Shown here: piece by piece, positions 36,377-45,185 of the stretch
How positions within the stretch are numbered: the stretch's first letter is position 1
Layout: every line of letters starts with the position of its first letter
Source: Herbaspirillum robiniae
GTDB lineage: Bacteria > Pseudomonadota > Gammaproteobacteria > Burkholderiales > Burkholderiaceae_D
Assembly (NCBI RefSeq): GCF_002213415.1
Contig: NZ_NJGU01000004.1
Span: 62,001-126,000, forward strand
Direction: 5' to 3'
DNA length: 64,000 bases
Position numbers and translations under genes: made by a program
Notes under the pieces: generated by a model
What the model was told of the DNA's origin: nothing
What the model saw: the letters and a program-made list of their open reading frames with translations, nothing else
Database searches by the model: none

Positions 36377-36658
36377 CTAGTTGTCGATGCCGCGGTTGTC
36401 GGCCGGCGGCATGCCTTGCGGCGCGAAGATATTGCCGCTTTCCAGCGCATCATACCCCTGGTCGGTGACGCGCCAGAAATTATGCATGTCCACCGCCGCC
36501 AGGCCGCGGTCGTGCAGCAGGCGCAGGTGATGCAGGATCAGCTCCGGCGCCATCTGGCCGGGCAGGGCGGACTGGATCTTTTCCACGTCGCCGTAGATGG
36601 TGCCGAACGACGCCAGCTGTTTCAGGATTTCGCCCATCAGGGCCTTGTCTCGTTTCAT
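36377..36658 (-). CDS. Small winged-helix protein, DUF2513-like
   Basis: 93 residues: MKRDKALMGEILKQLASFG, then ELILHHLRLLHDRGLAAVDM and RVTDQGYDALESGNIF, a three-helix plus wing pattern like DUF2513 proteins. The chosen ATG at 36656-36658 has AAGGAGAA 6 bases before it; the longer frame back to 36814 covers an inverted repeat and is not protein-like. It precedes the PIN gene by 20 bases in the same direction. A small DNA-binding protein in front of a PIN RNase is the layout of toxin-antitoxin operons, but the role is not established. Confidence 0.7.
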   Translation of the reverse strand: MKRDKALMGEILKQLASFGTIYGDVEKIQSALPGQMAPELILHHLRLLHDRGLAAVDMHNFWRVTDQGYDALESGNIFAPQGMPPADNRGIDN

Positions 36659-36690
36659 GGTCTTCTCCTTGCCGGGGCGGCATGGCTGCT

Positions 36691-36730
36691 GCAATCGGGA
36701 TATTGTGGTTTTGGCAATCCCGACAATATC
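36691..36730 (-). promoter_or_regulatory. Inverted repeat upstream of the winged-helix/PIN pair (possible operator)
   Basis: GATATTGT (36699-36706) and ACAATATC (36723-36730) are a perfect 8-base inverted repeat with centres 24 bases apart. GCAATC also occurs twice (36691-36696 and 36714-36719), 23 bases apart. The site lies 33-72 bases before the winged-helix start codon, where a promoter is expected. Confidence 0.5.
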
Positions 36731-36851
36731 AATGTAGTCCTTCAAGGCGTTGACCGCAAAGCGCGCCGCAAGTGCCTGTGGCGTTGGCCGCGTCTTTGTA
36801 TTGATTAACGGCAAGCGCCGCCGCCCACTTGAGCGTTTTCGCGCCCGGCCG

Positions 36852-36877
36852 AAAAAACAGCCCCGCGGGCGGGGCTG
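36852..36877 (-). terminator. Rho-independent terminator of the chemoreceptor gene
   Basis: Read on the minus strand: CAGCCCCGC, a two-base gap, GCGGGGCTG, then TTTTTTC. It starts 22 bases after the stop codon at 36899. Confidence 0.88.
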
Positions 36878-36898
36878 GCGATGCGGTTTGCCGGCTGC

Positions 36899-38656
36899 TC
36901 AGAACTGTTCCCAGGAGCCGCCGTCGTCGTCGGGCATGGACTTGGGTTCGGACTTCTTCGGCGGCAGCGCCGGCGCCTTGGCGGGCGCCTGCCTGATGGC
37001 AGGGGCGGCCGGCGCAGCAGTTGCGGCAGCAGCTTTGGGGGCCGGTTTCGGCGCCGGCCTGGCTGCGGCCGACGGGCGGGGCGCTTGCGTCGCGCCGGCG
37101 GCGTGGCTGCGGTCCAGCTTGAATACGCTGACCAGCTCGGCCAGCTTTTCGGCCTGGTCCTGCAGCGAACCTGCCGCGGCGGCGGCTTGCTCCACCAGCG
37201 CGGCGTTCTGCTGTGTCACTTCGTCCATCTGCGTGATGGCGATATTGACCTGCTCGATGCCGTCGCTCTGCTCCGAGCTGGCAGCGGTGATCTCGCCGAC
37301 GATGTCGGTCACCCGGCGCACGCTGGCGACCACTTCGGTCATGGTGGTGCCGGCTTGCTCGACCAGCTTGCTGCCGGTGTCGACCTTGGCGACCGAGTCG
37401 TCGATCAGGGCCTTGATTTCCTTGGCGGCGGCGGCCGAACGCTGGGCCAGCGAGCGCACCTCCGACGCCACCACGGCAAAGCCGCGGCCCTGTTCGCCGG
37501 CGCGCGCGGCTTCCACCGCCGCGTTCAAGGCCAGGATGTTGGTCTGGAACGCAATGCCGTCGATCACCGCGATGATGTCGACGATCTTGCGCGAGGATTC
37601 ATTGATGGCGCCCATGGTGTCGACCACCTGGCCGACCACGCTGCCGCCCTGCACCGCGACGTCGGACGCGGAATTGGCCAACTGGTTGGCCTGGCGCGCG
37701 TTGTCGGCGTTCTGCTTGACGGTGGAGGTCAGTTCTTCCATGGCCGAGGCGGTTTCTTCCAGCGAGCTGGCCTGCTGCTCGGTGCGTGAGGAGAGGTCGA
37801 GGTTGCCGCTGGCGATTTCGCGCGAGGCGGTGCTGATGGTGTCGGTGCCCTGGCGCACCTGGCTGACGATGCGCAGCAGGCTGTCGTTCATGGCCTTGAG
37901 CGACTGCATCAGGCGGCCGGTTTCATCGCGTCCGGCGGGTTTGATGTCGACCGTCAGGTCGCCGTCGGCCACGCGCTGGGCAACGTGCATGGCGTCCTGC
38001 AGCGGGCGCGAGACGATGCGCGCGACCCAGGTCGCCAGCAGCAGGCCCAGGCCGATGCAGCAGGCCAGGATGATGATGATCATGGTGCGCGAATTCTCGT
38101 AGCGGACCTGGGCCTCCTTGTCGGTGGCGTCGGCGGCGTCGACGTTGAGCTTGACCACCTTGTCCATGGTGTCGAACAGGCGCAGGTAGACCGGCGTCAC
38201 TTCCTTGATCAGCACTTCGCGCGCCTCATCAATCTTTTGCTCGCGCACGCGCGCGGCGACCGTCTGGTGCATCTTGACGAAGGTCGCCAGGTCGGCCTTG
38301 ATCGCGTTGAAGTAGCCCTTTTCCACTTCGGTGTCGGTGAGTGGGGCGTATTTGTCCAGCGCGGCATTGAGCACGCCCAGTTGATCGGAGATGATCTTCT
38401 CGTTGTTGTCGACGTTGCCTTCGTTGCCCGGCAGCAAATGCTGGAGCTGGACCGTGCGTATGCGCGCCAGCGCCACCTTGGCTTCCAGCGGGTAGCGCAC
38501 GCTGGGCAGGGAGTCGGTGGCGATGTCGGTCGACGCCTGGTTGACCTTGGCCAGCTGCACGATGGAGAACACGCCCTGGACGGCGGTCAGCAGCAGGATG
38601 GCGGTGAAGGTAATGAGCAGTTTGCGGGCGATGCGCAGGTCGTAGAACCAGTTCAT
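36899..38656 (-). CDS. Methyl-accepting chemotaxis protein with C-terminal CheR/CheB docking pentapeptide
   Basis: 585-residue receptor. First transmembrane helix about 10-32, helical periplasmic sensor (about 33-190), second transmembrane helix about 191-213 ([19 protein letters not shown]), HAMP, then the signalling coiled coil with tip [20 protein letters not shown]. After the coiled coil comes a flexible alanine/proline linker of about 65 residues, and the protein ends SWEQF. This fits the x-W-x-x-F pentapeptide that tethers CheR and CheB in high-abundance receptors such as Tar (NWETF). The other two receptors in the window lack it. Probably a major chemotaxis receptor; ligand unknown. 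Confidence 0.95.
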   Translation of the reverse strand: MNWFYDLRIARKLLITFTAILLLTAVQGVFSIVQLAKVNQASTDIATDSLPSVRYPLEAKVALARIRTVQLQHLLPGNEGNVDNNEKIISDQLGVLNAALDKYAPLTDTEVEKGYFNAIKADLATFVKMHQTVAARVREQKIDEAREVLIKEVTPVYLRLFDTMDKVVKLNVDAADATDKEAQVRYENSRTMIIIILACCIGLGLLLATWVARIVSRPLQDAMHVAQRVADGDLTVDIKPAGRDETGRLMQSLKAMNDSLLRIVSQVRQGTDTISTASREIASGNLDLSSRTEQQASSLEETASAMEELTSTVKQNADNARQANQLANSASDVAVQGGSVVGQVVDTMGAINESSRKIVDIIAVIDGIAFQTNILALNAAVEAARAGEQGRGFAVVASEVRSLAQRSAAAAKEIKALIDDSVAKVDTGSKLVEQAGTTMTEVVASVRRVTDIVGEITAASSEQSDGIEQVNIAITQMDEVTQQNAALVEQAAAAAGSLQDQAEKLAELVSVFKLDRSHAAGATQAPRPSAAARPAPKPAPKAAAATAAPAAPAIRQAPAKAPALPPKKSEPKSMPDDDGGSWEQF

Positions 38657-38885
38657 GGTTATTTCCCTTCGGTCGATGGAGTTGGGGCACCTCGTTCATG
38701 CGGGCAGGGGACGGCCTGCATGGATTGCCGGCTCAGTGTAGAAGTCTGCGGCGCACGGCAAAGGGCGCAATAGCGCGGTCTTTGCGCGGCAAATTGGCGT
38801 ATCGCGGCCACTCGCGCCGCCCGGCCGCGCGCAATGGACGAGCTTTCGGTATCATTGCGCGAACCTGTTGATTGGATGAAATCCC

Positions 38886-39662
38886 ATGCTGATTGTTTTG
38901 TCTCCCGCCAAGTCGCTCGACTACGATACGCCGCCCACCACCGATGTCCACACCACGCCCGCCTTCATCCCCCGTTCGGCCGAGCTGATCGAGGTGCTCA
39001 AGACATTGTCGCCGGCCGATATCGGCAGCCTGATGGGCATTTCCGACCAGTTGTCGGTGCTGAACGTGAACCGCTATGCCAGCTGGTCGCGCAAGTTCAC
39101 GGCAAAGAATTCCAAGCAGGCCGTGCTGGCCTTCAACGGCGACGTCTACGAAGGGCTGGACGCGTCTTCCTTGAGCGCCAAGCAGCTGGACTACGTGCAG
39201 GCTCACGTGCGCATTCTCTCCGGCCTGTACGGCATGCTGCGCCCGCTGGACCTGATGCAGCCCTACCGCCTGGAAATGGGCACCAAGCTGGCCAATCCGC
39301 ACGGCAAGGACCTGTATGCCTTCTGGGGCGGCGAGGTGACCGAGGCGATCAACGGCGAGCTGGCCGCGCAAAAGGCGCCGGTGCTGGTGAACCTGGCCTC
39401 GGAAGAGTATTTCAAGGTGGTCAAGCCCAAGCTTCTGAAGGCCAAGGTGATCTCGCCGGTGTTCGAAGACTGGAAGGGCGGCAAGTACAAGATCATCTCG
39501 TTCTACGCCAAGCGCGCACGCGGCCTGATGGCGCGCTACGCGGCGCTGAAGAACATCAGCCAGCCGGAAAAGCTCAAGGGCTTCGACCTGGAGGGCTATG
39601 CGTTCGCCGAAGAGGCGTCCACCGAGAGCAGCTGGGTGTTCCGCCGCAAGCTGGCCGCCTGA
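38886..39662 (+). CDS. yaaA: YaaA peroxide-stress protein
   Basis: 258 residues, the usual length of the YaaA (DUF328) family. It opens [16 protein letters not shown] and contains [32 protein letters not shown] and the late block [20 protein letters not shown]. In E. coli YaaA lowers free iron during hydrogen peroxide stress and binds DNA. A single gene, divergent from the chemoreceptor across about 229 bases, and ended by a strong shared terminator. Confidence 0.95.
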   Translation: MLIVLSPAKSLDYDTPPTTDVHTTPAFIPRSAELIEVLKTLSPADIGSLMGISDQLSVLNVNRYASWSRKFTAKNSKQAVLAFNGDVYEGLDASSLSAKQLDYVQAHVRILSGLYGMLRPLDLMQPYRLEMGTKLANPHGKDLYAFWGGEVTEAINGELAAQKAPVLVNLASEEYFKVVKPKLLKAKVISPVFEDWKGGKYKIISFYAKRARGLMARYAALKNISQPEKLKGFDLEGYAFAEEASTESSWVFRRKLAA

Positions 39663-39702
39663 GGCCGGCTCAGGCAAGGCCGCGCGCGATGTTGCAGCGG
39701 CA

Positions 39703-39735
39703 ATGAAAAAGCCCCGCATCGCGGGGCTTTTTCAT
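39703..39735. terminator. Bidirectional terminator between yaaA and bamD
   Basis: ATGAAAAAGCCCCGC (39703-39717), loop ATC, GCGGGGCTTTTTCAT (39721-39735): a perfect 15-base inverted repeat serving the convergent genes yaaA and bamD. Confidence 0.92.
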
Positions 39736-39757
39736 GTCTTGCGGCAAGATCCTCGGA

Positions 39758-40558
39758 TTACCAGATCTTCCACCAGGGTTTTTCCTTCTGCTTCGGGCCG
39801 CCTGCGTACCAGGGGCTGTTCGGGTAGTTGGCCTTGATGACGCGCTCGGTGTCGTCACGCAGCTTGGTCTGGCCCAGCGCGTCGTAGGAACGCATCAGGA
39901 TGAACAGCGCCTCTTCGTTGGCCGGCGCGTCCGGGTATTGCTTGATGGCGGCCTGGGCGCGGTTGGCGGCCGAGACGTAGGCGCCGCGGCGGTAGTAGTA
40001 GTTGGCCACGTGCACGTCGTACTGCGACATCGCGTTGACCAGGTACTTCATGCGCGCGACGGCGTCGGGCGTGTACTTGCTCTCAGGAAAACGTTCGGCC
40101 AGCAGCTTGAAGGAGTCGAACGCGTCGCGCATCGCCTTGGGGTCGCGCTCGGTGTTGTCCTGGTCGGTAAAGGTGTCGAAGATGCTGGTGCGGTCGTTGA
40201 AGTTGATCAGCCCGCGCAGGTAGTACATGTAGTCGACGTTGGGGTGGTTCGGGTGCAGCTTGATGAAGCGGTCCACCGCGGCCAGGCCTTGCGCCTGGTC
40301 ATTCTGGCGGTAGTAGGCGTAGGCGACGTCCATCTGCGCCTGCTGGGCATAAGTGCCGAACGGATAGCGCGATTCCAGCTTTTCGAAATACTTGATTGCC
40401 TTGTCGTAGCCGCCGGCGTTCAGTTCGTCCTTGGCTTCCGAGTATAATTTCGAGGCAGACCAGCCAACCGTCTCGTCCTTTTGTTCCGGCAACAGACCGC
40501 AAGCCGTGAGCGACAGGGCAAAGCCGACGGTGATGAACTTCAATAAGATTTTGTGCAT
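39758..40558 (-). CDS. bamD: Outer-membrane assembly lipoprotein BamD
   Basis: Essential lipoprotein of the Bam complex that inserts beta-barrel proteins. 266 residues; signal peptide with lipobox LTAC and lipidated Cys20. The TPR repeats are visible: YSEAKDELNAGGYDKAIKYF, YAQQAQMDVAYAYYRQNDQA, then PNVDYMYYLRGLINF. The end KQKEKPWWKIW is usual for betaproteobacterial BamD. Divergent from rluD across 117 bases, a common arrangement in this class. Confidence 0.96.
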   Translation of the reverse strand: MHKILLKFITVGFALSLTACGLLPEQKDETVGWSASKLYSEAKDELNAGGYDKAIKYFEKLESRYPFGTYAQQAQMDVAYAYYRQNDQAQGLAAVDRFIKLHPNHPNVDYMYYLRGLINFNDRTSIFDTFTDQDNTERDPKAMRDAFDSFKLLAERFPESKYTPDAVARMKYLVNAMSQYDVHVANYYYRRGAYVSAANRAQAAIKQYPDAPANEEALFILMRSYDALGQTKLRDDTERVIKANYPNSPWYAGGPKQKEKPWWKIW

Positions 40559-40675
40559 GACTCTAATGTACTTGTCTGAATGCTTACCGTTTTTGCTTGT
40601 CAGGCGCGCGCGCCTTTCCGGGCTGGCTGCACGGTTATCCGAATTTCAATCCGCCCGATCCGGCGATTATAGCTG

Positions 40676-41794
40676 ATGTCACGTAAGAAACCCCCTCAGA
40701 TTACAAATGCCGAGCAGGCTGTAAAGACAGACCTGCCGGAGTCCGAAGAATTCGCCGAAGGCGAGGACGCGTCCGAAGAATCAGGCACCGGCCTGGAGCC
40801 CATTTCCCTGCGCCTGGGCGATGAAGTCATCGGCCAGCGCCTGGACAAGGTGCTCTCCGGCCTGATCCCCGAATTTTCCCGCAGCCGCATCCAGCAATGG
40901 ATCGAAGAAGGCCACGTGACCGTCGACGGCGCGCCCGCCAAAGCCAAGATGACCATGCTGGGCGACGAGCGGGTGGAAGTGGCGCCGCAGTCGTCCCCGC
41001 AGGACCACGCCTACGGCCCCGAGCCGATGGCGCTGGACATCCTGCATGACGACAAATCCATCATCGTCCTCAACAAGCCGGCCGGCCTGGTGGTGCACCC
41101 CGCCGCCGGCAACTGGAGCGGCACGCTGCTCAACGGGCTGCTGCATCATTGCCCGCAGTTGGCCAATGTGCCGCGCGCGGGCATCGTGCACCGCCTGGAC
41201 AAGGAGACCAGCGGCCTGATGGTGGTGGGCAAGACCCTGGCCGCCCAGACCGACCTGGTGCGCCAGTTGCAAAAGCGCAGCATGAAGCGCCAGTACCTGG
41301 CGCTGGTGTGGGGCCTGCCGCAGCTGTCGGGCACCGTCAACGCGCCGATGGCGCGCCATCCGCGCGACCGCATCAAGATGGCGGTATCCCAGAGCATGAT
41401 CGCCAAGCCGGCGGTGACGCACTATCGCCGCCTGGCGACCGGCGAGATCGACCGCAAGCCGGTCAGCCTGGTGCATTGCCGCCTGGAGACCGGGCGTACC
41501 CACCAGATCCGCGTGCACCTGCAGTCGCTGGGCTTCTCGCTGGTGGGCGACGCGCTGTACGGCAAGCCGCACCTGATGCCGGTGTTCCCGCGCCAGGCCC
41601 TGCTGGCCGCGCGCCTGGGACTGGTGCATCCGACCTCGGGCAAGTTCCGCCAATGGGCGGCGCCGCTGCCGGAAGACATCGTCGAGCTGCTCCGGCGCGC
41701 CGGCATCGATCCGGCGCTGGCGGTGGTGCCGGAAATGTCCGAAGAGCCGGATCCCGTGACCGGAGAGGCGGACGACGAGGACGACGAATATTGA
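40676..41794 (+). CDS. rluD: 23S rRNA pseudouridine synthase D (1911/1915/1917)
   Basis: 372 residues: an acidic N-terminal extension of about 45 residues, S4 RNA-binding domain (about 52-110, GQRLDKVLSGLIPEFSRSRI), then the RluA-type synthase with catalytic Asp in GIVHRLDKETSGLMVVGKT and the RLETGRTHQIRVHLQSLGF block. It modifies helix 69 of 23S rRNA. The acidic C-terminal tail (TGEADDEDDEY) is unremarkable. pgeF begins 10 bases after its stop, the usual pairing. Confidence 0.95.
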   Translation: MSRKKPPQITNAEQAVKTDLPESEEFAEGEDASEESGTGLEPISLRLGDEVIGQRLDKVLSGLIPEFSRSRIQQWIEEGHVTVDGAPAKAKMTMLGDERVEVAPQSSPQDHAYGPEPMALDILHDDKSIIVLNKPAGLVVHPAAGNWSGTLLNGLLHHCPQLANVPRAGIVHRLDKETSGLMVVGKTLAAQTDLVRQLQKRSMKRQYLALVWGLPQLSGTVNAPMARHPRDRIKMAVSQSMIAKPAVTHYRRLATGEIDRKPVSLVHCRLETGRTHQIRVHLQSLGFSLVGDALYGKPHLMPVFPRQALLAARLGLVHPTSGKFRQWAAPLPEDIVELLRRAGIDPALAVVPEMSEEPDPVTGEADDEDDEY

Positions 41795-41804
41795 AAGCGA
41801 GCCC

Positions 41805-42554
41805 ATGGAGCTGCTGATTCCGCAATGGAACGCGCCCGACAACGTCGGCGCCCTGACCACGCTGCGCGCCGGCGGCCACAGCCCGCATCCCTATGATGAC
41901 GGGCAGGGCGGGCCGGGCCTGAACCTGGGCGTGCATGTGGACGACGATCCGGCGCTGGTGGCGCAGAACCGGGCGCTCCTGCGTCGCCTGCTGCCGCAGG
42001 AGCCCGCGTGGCTGTCGCAGGTGCATGGCGTGACCGTGCTGGATGCGGCCGCGCTGCCGCCGGGCGCACAGGCCGACGGTTGCGTGAGCGACACCCCGGG
42101 CGCGGTGTGCGTGATGATGACGGCGGACTGCCTGCCGGTCCTGTTCTGCGACCGCGCCGGCAAGGTGGTGGGCGCGGCGCATGCCGGCTGGCGCGGGTTG
42201 GCCGCGGGCGTGCTGGAGAACACCGTGGCGGCGATGCGCGCGCGCGGCGCCCAGGACATCATGGCCTGGCTGGGGCCGGCGATCGGCCCTGACCGTTTTG
42301 AAGTCGGCGCCGAGGTGCGCGACGAGTTCCTGCGGCACGACGCCGCTGCCGCCGGGGCTTTTCGTCCTTATGAGGGCAGGCCGGGCAAATTCCTCGCCGA
42401 CATCTACCTGCTGGCCCGCATGCGCCTGGCGGCGGTCGATGTGAACGAGGTGACCGGCGGCGGCTTGTGCACCGTCGGCGATACGCGCTTCTATTCGTAT
42501 CGGCGCGACAAGACGACCGGGCGCATGGCGTCCCTGGTGTGGCTCAAGTCATGA
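41805..42554 (+). CDS. pgeF: Multicopper-oxidase-like / purine nucleoside phosphorylase protein PgeF (YfiH)
   Basis: 249 residues of the DUF152 family. The zinc ligands are visible as His in LSQVHGVTVLDA, Cys in MMTADCLPVLFCD, and His in AAHAGWRGLAAG. E. coli YfiH/PgeF edits misplaced L-serine in peptidoglycan precursors; relatives have purine nucleoside phosphorylase activity, and the older name is polyphenol oxidase. It begins 10 bases after rluD and is closed by a terminator, so the two are probably one transcript. Confidence 0.93.
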   Translation: MELLIPQWNAPDNVGALTTLRAGGHSPHPYDDGQGGPGLNLGVHVDDDPALVAQNRALLRRLLPQEPAWLSQVHGVTVLDAAALPPGAQADGCVSDTPGAVCVMMTADCLPVLFCDRAGKVVGAAHAGWRGLAAGVLENTVAAMRARGAQDIMAWLGPAIGPDRFEVGAEVRDEFLRHDAAAAGAFRPYEGRPGKFLADIYLLARMRLAAVDVNEVTGGGLCTVGDTRFYSYRRDKTTGRMASLVWLKS

Positions 42555-42612
42555 CGCGGTCTGAACGCTGATTGCTGATTGCAGATCCGCGCTGCGGATG
42601 CACGATGGAAAT

Positions 42613-42643
42613 GGCGGCCCTTGCACGGGCCGCCGTTTTTTTT
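42613..42643 (+). terminator. Rho-independent terminator after pgeF
   Basis: GGCGGCCC (42613-42620), loop TTGCAC, GGGCCGCC (42627-42634), then G and eight T. It lies 58 bases after the pgeF stop. Confidence 0.9.
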
Positions 42644-42660
42644 GTCTCGTCGCCCCGCGC

Positions 42661-43566
42661 TTACGCGCGTCGTTGCGGGTGCGCCTGCAAGGCCTGGATC
42701 AGTTCGCGCGTGTGGCCGGGCAAGCCGTCCAGGCCGCGCACGCAGATCAGCAGCTGGCGCCGGCTCCAGGCGTCCGACAGCGGGATGGCGCGGATCTCCA
42801 TGTGCGGCGCGCAGGCGTGGGCCGCGGTCTCGGGAATGATGGCCACGCCGACCTGCTGCTCGACCATGCGGCAGATGCCGTCGAAGCTGCGCAGGCGCAC
42901 GCGGTATTGCAGCCGGCGACCCACGCGCGTGGCATGGCCGGACAAATGCTGCTGCAGGGCGCTGTCGCCGGACAGGCCGACGAAGTCTTCGTCCAGCAGC
43001 TCGCTGAAACCCACGCTCTTGCGCTTGGCCAGCGGATGTTTCTTCGCCAGCACCGCCACCAGATGATCCTGGCGGAAAGGGAAGGTCTGCAACGGGCCGG
43101 CGTCGGTGGAGTCGGCGATGATGCCGACGTCGGCGATGCCGTCGACGACCGCCTGGACCACTTCGTAACTGAGCTTTTCTTCCAGTTCGATGTCGGTGTG
43201 CGGATGGCGCGCCAGGAAGGCCGCCAGCACTTCGGGCAGGAACTCGGTCATGGCCGAGGTATTGCACAGCAGGCGGATGTGGCCTTTCAGGCCTTGCGCG
43301 TACTGGCCCAGCTCGTCGCGCAGCTGCTCCATCTGCTGGCCCATCATGCGCGCGTGGTGCGCCAGGGCGCGGCCGGCGTCGGTAGTCTGCACGCCGCGCC
43401 GGCCGCGTTCCAGGAGCGCCGCTCCCAGCGCGTCTTCCATATTGCGGATGCGGGCGCTGGCCGAGGCCAGCGCCATGTGGGCGCGCGCGGCGCCGGCGGT
43501 GATGCTGCCGGTCTCCACGATGTGCAGGAAGAGCCGCAGGTCGGAAAGGTCGAATCGGTTGCTCAT
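42661..43566 (-). CDS. LysR-family transcriptional regulator, divergent from a TauE-type exporter
   Basis: 301 residues: winged helix (about 5-62) with IVETGSITAGAARAHMALAS and LGAALLERGRRGVQTTDAG; effector domain from about 90 with GHIRLLCNTSAMTEFLPEVL and ADVGIIADSTDAGPL. It is divergent from the TauE/SafE gene across 131 bases, so control of that transporter is the likely job. The ATG at 43564-43566 gives a normal N-terminus. Confidence 0.92.
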   Translation of the reverse strand: MSNRFDLSDLRLFLHIVETGSITAGAARAHMALASASARIRNMEDALGAALLERGRRGVQTTDAGRALAHHARMMGQQMEQLRDELGQYAQGLKGHIRLLCNTSAMTEFLPEVLAAFLARHPHTDIELEEKLSYEVVQAVVDGIADVGIIADSTDAGPLQTFPFRQDHLVAVLAKKHPLAKRKSVGFSELLDEDFVGLSGDSALQQHLSGHATRVGRRLQYRVRLRSFDGICRMVEQQVGVAIIPETAAHACAPHMEIRAIPLSDAWSRRQLLICVRGLDGLPGHTRELIQALQAHPQRRA

Positions 43567-43697
43567 GGCGGTCAGAGTGGTCAGCCTTCGTTCATGCCGA
43601 AGGCTGGCTAAGTGTATTCCACATTTTCAGGCCGCGCGAGGACTGGCAGACTGTGCGCATTCCAATTCGGCAGCACGCTGCCTTTTCCGGTTTCGCC

Positions 43698-44465
43698 ATG
43701 CAATCCGTCCTTACTTTCATGAACATGAATGCCGCCGTGCTGGCGGCGTGCCTCGGCGTCTTCCTGCTCGCCGGCTTCGTCAAGGGCGTCATCGGCCTGG
43801 GCCTGCCGACGGTGGCGGTGGGGCTCCTGAGCCTGGTGATGCCGCCGGTGCAGGCGGCCGCGTTGCTGATTGTGCCTTCGATGGTGACGAATGTATGGCA
43901 GTTGCTGGCCGGCGGCGCCTTCCTGGCGCTGGCGCGCCGGCTGTGGGCCATGCTGGCCGGCATCGTGGTGGGCACCCTGGCCGGCAGTGGTTTCATGGGC
44001 GCCGACGGCGGCCGCCGCGCGATCATCGCGCTGGGCGTGGCGCTGGTGTTGTATGCGGCCGCGGGCCTGGCGTCGTTCAAGTTTTCGGTGCCGGCGCAAC
44101 GCCAGAAATGGTGGTCGCCCGTCGTCGGCGTGGCGACCGGACTGGTCACCGCCGCCACCGGCGTGTTCGTGATTCCGGCCGTGCCTTACCTGCAGGCCCT
44201 CGACCTGGACCGGGATGAACTGATCCAGGCGTTGGGTTTGTCCTTCACCGTGTCGACCGCCGCGCTGGCCGTCAACCTGGGGCAGGGCGGCGCCTTCGGC
44301 GGCGGCGTTGCGGGCGCCTCCGCGGTGGTGCTGCTGCCGGCCTTGCTGGGCATGTTCATCGGCACCTGGGTGCGCGGCAAGGTCAAGGCGCAGACGTTCC
44401 GTCGCTGCTTCTTCGTCGGACTGCTGCTGTTGGGGCTGCACCTGGCTTCGCACATCGTGGAGTAG
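43698..44465 (+). CDS. TauE/SafE family sulfite/organic anion exporter
   Basis: 255 residues and almost all membrane: about eight hydrophobic segments, with the family motif near the start, LLAGFVKGVIGLGLPTVAVG, and its repeat near the middle, GVATGLVTAATGVFVIPAVP. These proteins export sulfite, sulfoacetate or similar anions. Start assigned to the ATG at 43698; the ATG at 43719 (MNMNAAVL) is about as likely and a GTG at 43653 less so. Divergent LysR regulator upstream. The substrate is unknown. Confidence 0.88.
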   Translation: MQSVLTFMNMNAAVLAACLGVFLLAGFVKGVIGLGLPTVAVGLLSLVMPPVQAAALLIVPSMVTNVWQLLAGGAFLALARRLWAMLAGIVVGTLAGSGFMGADGGRRAIIALGVALVLYAAAGLASFKFSVPAQRQKWWSPVVGVATGLVTAATGVFVIPAVPYLQALDLDRDELIQALGLSFTVSTAALAVNLGQGGAFGGGVAGASAVVLLPALLGMFIGTWVRGKVKAQTFRRCFFVGLLLLGLHLASHIVE

Positions 44466-44468
44466 GCG

Positions 44469-44729
44469 ATGATGGGTGTCTATGGCGTTCCCCGCGGATG
44501 GAACATCGAAGGGCCGCGCCTGCTGCAGCAGGACGAGGTGCATGTCTACGCTTACGTGAACGGCCAGATGATAGGCATGCTTGACTGCGAGTTACGTAGC
44601 GGCGGCGTGCAGTTACGTATGGCCTATGTGTCGCCGCCGTGGCGCGGGACCAAGGTCTTGCGCGACATGCTGGCGGCGCTGAAAGGGCGCTACAGCGAGA
44701 TCGCGGTGGTGCGCGCGGGCAGGCGCTGA
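44469..44729 (+). CDS. Small hypothetical protein, possible GNAT-like fragment
   Basis: 86 residues starting 3 bases after the TauE stop. I do not recognise it securely. The middle, QLRMAYVSPPWRGTKVLRDM, looks like the acetyl-CoA binding turn of GNAT acetyltransferases (V-x-P-x-x-R-G), but the protein is half their size and lacks the rest of the fold. It may be a decayed acetyltransferase or a genuine short protein translated by coupling from the TauE gene. Confidence 0.45.
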   Translation: MMGVYGVPRGWNIEGPRLLQQDEVHVYAYVNGQMIGMLDCELRSGGVQLRMAYVSPPWRGTKVLRDMLAALKGRYSEIAVVRAGRR

Positions 44730-44858
44730 GTCGCCGTCGGCGGCCTCATGATGCATTGCGCAAGCCGCGCCGCGACAGGCCCGGCGCGATCACCGGCATG
44801 GTGCGCAGGATCCCCCCTGATGGCGACTGCGCGATGTCCCGGCGCGCATGCGCAGCCC

Positions 44859-45128
44859 TTAGCCGGCGGGCTTGTCGGCGGCCGGATCGCTTTGCTTGTG
44901 CTCGCATTTCTCCTGCTCGTCAATTGCCGACTCTTCCTTGCGGGAGGCTTTCGTTTTCTCCATTTTTTGTCGATTCCGCTTGCGTTGCGGCGTACCCATC
45001 AGGTATAAAACGATGGTCAAGGGAAATACGCCGTACAGCAGGAAGGTGGTCACTCCGGCGACCGCAGACTGTTCGGTGATCGACATCATGAAGACGACGT
45101 AAAGCCATGCGATAGCGATGATGTACAT
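44859..45128 (-). CDS. Small membrane protein next to phaC
   Basis: 89 residues starting at MYIIAIAWLYVVFMMSITEQ (ATG at 45126-45128). Two hydrophobic segments (about 2-18 and 22-44) are followed by a very basic then acidic tail (QRKRNRQKMEK and onward). No known domain. It is divergent from phaC, with only 57 bases between the two start codons, so their promoters must overlap or lie inside coding sequence. The function is unknown. Confidence 0.65.
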   Translation of the reverse strand: MYIIAIAWLYVVFMMSITEQSAVAGVTTFLLYGVFPLTIVLYLMGTPQRKRNRQKMEKTKASRKEESAIDEQEKCEHKQSDPAADKPAG

Positions 45129-45185
45129 GGTGGTGCGCGGCGTCGAGACAAACCGTAAAGATACGCGAAAATTGCAGATCCGAGC

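Noticed and set aside
45131..45143. Possible PhaR site ahead of phaC (TGGTGCGCGGCGT)
   Set aside because: Matches only the first part of the pattern and lacks the GCAA half; not enough to call.
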